Source: UBA1573 sp034005165 (lineage in GTDB: Bacteria > Pseudomonadota > Alphaproteobacteria > Micavibrionales > Micavibrionaceae). Taken from it: 64,000 nt of DNA. Where the stretch lies: assembly GCA_034005165.1 (NCBI GenBank), contig JAVEVE010000001.1, positions 62,001-126,000 of the forward strand. The letters are read 5' to 3'. The notes beneath the pieces were generated by a model. The model saw only the letters and a program-made list of their open reading frames with translations. It searched no databases and was not told where the DNA came from. The position numbers and the translations under genes were made by a program. Shown here piece after piece: positions 62,004 to 64,000 of this stretch; the stretch's first letter is position 1; each line of letters begins with the position of its first letter.

Positions 62004-63344
62004 CTATTTAGAGTTTTCACGCATCAGGGACAATCCCTGCAACAGATCAAGTGCGCGCGCTAATTGATAATCTTTATCAGACTCTTTCTCTGCTGCCTTT
62101 TTATTATCATTTGCAGCATTTTCCTCTTTTGCAGGTTGATTTGTAGGATTGCTCAGCGCTCCCTTCAGGTCTTCTTCGTGGATCCCCATTTCTTCAAGTT
62201 TTTCAATTTTTGCTTGATCTACAACAATATCAGGATCAATGCCCTTTCCTTGAATGGAACGACCTGACGGAGTGAAGTAACGAGCCGTCGTCAAACGCAA
62301 AGCTCCATCGCCCGAAACAGGAATAACAGTCTGGACCGATCCCTTGCCGAAGGACCTGGTTCCCATCAGGACTGCGCGGCGATGATCTTGTAAAGCGCCG
62401 GCAACAATCTCGGAAGCAGATGCAGATCCGCCGTTAATCAGAACAACAATCGGCAATCCTTTTGCCAAATCTCCTGGCAAGGCGTTATCGCGTTTAATAT
62501 CTGTTTCGGTACGACCTCTTGTAGAAACAATTTCGCCTTGATCAAGAAATGCATCGGATACTGCAATGGCTTGATCTAATAAACCACCAGGATTGTTGCG
62601 CAAATCAAGAACATATCCGCTGAGTTTGTCACCAACCTCGGCATCAATTTTTGTAATTGCATTTTTTAATCCGTCATATGTGTTCCGGTTAAATTGATTA
62701 ACGCGGATATAACCAATCGTATCATTTTCGACACGGAACTTTACAGGCTGGATTTTTATAACATCACGAACAATGCTTATAAACAATGGTTCGGAAGAAC
62801 CTTCACGGCGAACCGTCAGTTCAATGGCTGTACCAACTTTACCGCGCATTTTTTCAACGGCTTCCGAAAGTGTCATCCCTACAATAGGTTTTTTATCAAG
62901 ATGCGTAATATAATCGCCGGCTTTGATACCTGCTTTAAACGCAGGTGTATCATCAATAGGGGATATAACTTTAACCAGGCCATCTTCCATCGTGACTTCA
63001 ATTCCCAAGCCACCGAACTCACCCTTTGTTTGGACTTTCATATCGTCAAAGTCCTTCATAGTCAGATAGTCGGAATGAGGGTCAAGATTTACCAACATGC
63101 CCTTGATTGCATACTCAATCAATTTTTCATCTGTAACGGGTTCAACGTATTTCTCACGTACACGTTCGAAGGCCTCTCCAAACAAAGCCAGTTGACGATA
63201 GGTATCATCAGGGGTTTGTTTATCAAAGGCTTCTTGCTGAGCTTTGGCATCGGCGTCTGCTTTTTCCGCTTCTTGAGCAAATGAGCAATTCGGGAGAACA
63301 AAAAGGGAGGAAGCAAGTAGCAGGGACAGACGAAAAACCGACAT
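62004..63344 (-). CDS. ctpA: C-terminal processing protease, S41 family
   Basis: Periplasmic serine protease that trims or degrades envelope proteins, including cell-wall enzymes. The ATG at 63344 (GGAG nine bases upstream) gives 446 residues with a signal peptide. A PDZ domain (about 85-170, GGLGIEVTMEDGLVKVIS) precedes the catalytic domain: Ser309 or Ser311 in NGGSASASEIVAG and Lys334 in RSFGKGSVQTV, with the spacing of CtpB. The C-terminal 60 residues are charged and Asn/Lys-rich. An upstream GTG in frame is less likely. Confidence 0.95.
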   Translation of the reverse strand: MSVFRLSLLLASSLFVLPNCSFAQEAEKADADAKAQQEAFDKQTPDDTYRQLALFGEAFERVREKYVEPVTDEKLIEYAIKGMLVNLDPHSDYLTMKDFDDMKVQTKGEFGGLGIEVTMEDGLVKVISPIDDTPAFKAGIKAGDYITHLDKKPIVGMTLSEAVEKMRGKVGTAIELTVRREGSSEPLFISIVRDVIKIQPVKFRVENDTIGYIRVNQFNRNTYDGLKNAITKIDAEVGDKLSGYVLDLRNNPGGLLDQAIAVSDAFLDQGEIVSTRGRTETDIKRDNALPGDLAKGLPIVVLINGGSASASEIVAGALQDHRRAVLMGTRSFGKGSVQTVIPVSGDGALRLTTARYFTPSGRSIQGKGIDPDIVVDQAKIEKLEEMGIHEEDLKGALSNPTNQPAKEENAANDNKKAAEKESDKDYQLARALDLLQGLSLMRENSK

Positions 63345-63415
63345 AAATAAAGACTCCACGTGTAAAATTTATTACTCAGATATACCTGAACTTGAGATAG
63401 TCCAGATTTGTTTGA

Positions 63416-64000
63416 TTACTGTAATTTGGAGAACTGCTTGGAAGGATTAACCGGTTCTCCACGGTAACGTAATTCATAGTATAGCCGTCCTGTATAATCA
63501 GGCAAGCGTCCAAGAGGCTCTCCTGCATCAACTTTTTGCCCGACGAACGCATCAATTTTACCTAAACCGGCCACAAGGCTATGAAACTTGTTTGCATGCT
63601 GGATAAGAACAATGCTGCCATACTTTTTAAACGGACCTGCATATCGAACAGTTCCACCGACAGGGGCAGAAACCAGTGCACCTGGGCGGGCTTCAATCGT
63701 AATCCCTTGGGATACGGCACCGATGTCATCTCTCTCACCAAATTTTGTTAGGACGACGCCATTTACAGGCATTCTATTGGACCCGATTGAGCGGATATCC
63801 GCGGCACTCATTTCAGGTTGCTTGACTTTTTTTGGGCTAATCATACTTGCCGTATTGCCCGTTCTGGCCTCTAGATCTTTATTTCTCTGTTCCACCTTGG
63901 CAATCAAATCATCAAGATCCTTGGCAGTTTGGGAAAGTTTGGTAATAGAAACCTCTTTTGCTGCCATTTCGGATCGAGCATCCTTAAGCGCCGATTTACG
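63416..64000 (-). CDS. envC: EnvC-like murein hydrolase activator (5' part beyond window)
   Basis: The reading frame stays open to the window edge, so the N-terminal part is missing. The visible 195 codons end in a LytM (M23) domain, with TKFGERDDIGAVSQGITIEARPG-type entry, KKYGSIVLIQHANKFHSLVAGL and a GRLYYELRYRGEPVNPSKQ end. The His-x-His zinc motif, usually near YAHL, is replaced by VAGL, as in non-catalytic EnvC proteins that activate amidases. A coiled-coil segment precedes it (KLSQTAKDLDDLIAKVEQ). It is followed by ctpA on the same strand. Confidence 0.88.
   Translation of the reverse strand, partial: RKSALKDARSEMAAKEVSITKLSQTAKDLDDLIAKVEQRNKDLEARTGNTASMISPKKVKQPEMSAADIRSIGSNRMPVNGVVLTKFGERDDIGAVSQGITIEARPGALVSAPVGGTVRYAGPFKKYGSIVLIQHANKFHSLVAGLGKIDAFVGQKVDAGEPLGRLPDYTGRLYYELRYRGEPVNPSKQFSKLQ

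Overview
The window looks like chromosomal DNA from a free-living alphaproteobacterium of moderate G+C. Markers that point there are a PopZ-type polar organiser (DUF2497) next to valS, a ZauP-like coiled-coil gene directly before zapA, an NDUFS4-type complex I accessory subunit, a TIGR01459 HAD protein, an ECF sigma factor with an NrsF-type (DUF1109) membrane anti-sigma factor, and the envC-ctpA-polysaccharide deacetylase-rppH cluster. The family within the class cannot be fixed from this sequence alone. No prophage, insertion sequence or CRISPR array was seen.

Layout. 1-8.7 kb: glnA (3' part missing, minus strand), tRNA-His, nnr, tRNA-Leu, then the proteostasis genes tig-clpP-lon, followed by HU (hup) and tRNA-Val. 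8.8-12.2 kb: surface polysaccharide genes (a glycosyltransferase and an O-antigen-ligase-like protein, convergent and overlapping) and an inositol-monophosphatase-like enzyme. 12.2-17.7 kb, minus strand: miaB-phoH-ybeY-corC-lnt, the conserved RNA-maturation/envelope operon; phoH appears to start at a rare AUU codon. 17.8-30.7 kb, plus strand: a D-2-hydroxyacid dehydrogenase with a coupled secreted protein, an AGCS alanine symporter, a 1223-residue membrane-anchored coiled-coil protein, a HAD protein, an MsbA-like exporter with an alpha/beta hydrolase and a DUF192 protein, tRNA-Pro, the ECF sigma/NrsF pair, the complex I subunit and tRNA-Arg. 30.8-34.3 kb: the one clearly accessory segment, an AT-rich stretch with a two-gene restriction-modification system between tRNA-Arg and tRNA-Asn/tRNA-Cys. 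34.4-39.9 kb: pcm-like methyltransferase, popZ, valS, corA. 40.0-46.5 kb, minus strand: rpmE, class II aldolase, a small regulator operon containing a 58-residue gene, a DUF4405 membrane protein, a hypothetical gene, then gap and tkt. 46.6-49.1 kb: a tandem pair of divergent glycosyltransferase-like paralogues. 49.4-51.9 kb: zauP-zapA, a 6S RNA with a good promoter, 5-formyl-THF cyclo-ligase and a YmdB-type phosphodiesterase. 51.9-53.0 kb, minus strand: a hypothetical protein and a response regulator. 53.3-60.2 kb: one long operon yebC-ruvCAB-ybgC-tolQRAB, ending in a terminator without pal. 60.3-64.0 kb, minus strand: rppH, polysaccharide deacetylase, S41 protease and the end of an EnvC-like gene that runs off the edge.

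Most genes are housekeeping: protein quality control, lipoprotein and LPS maturation, Tol-dependent constriction, divisome and pole organisation, recombination, and the trunk of glycolysis/pentose phosphate. The least explained items are the AUU start of phoH, the giant coiled-coil protein, the paired glycosyltransferase-like genes, the restriction-modification unit whose methyltransferase carries its own helix-turn-helix, and the small 58-residue gene behind a winged-helix regulator.
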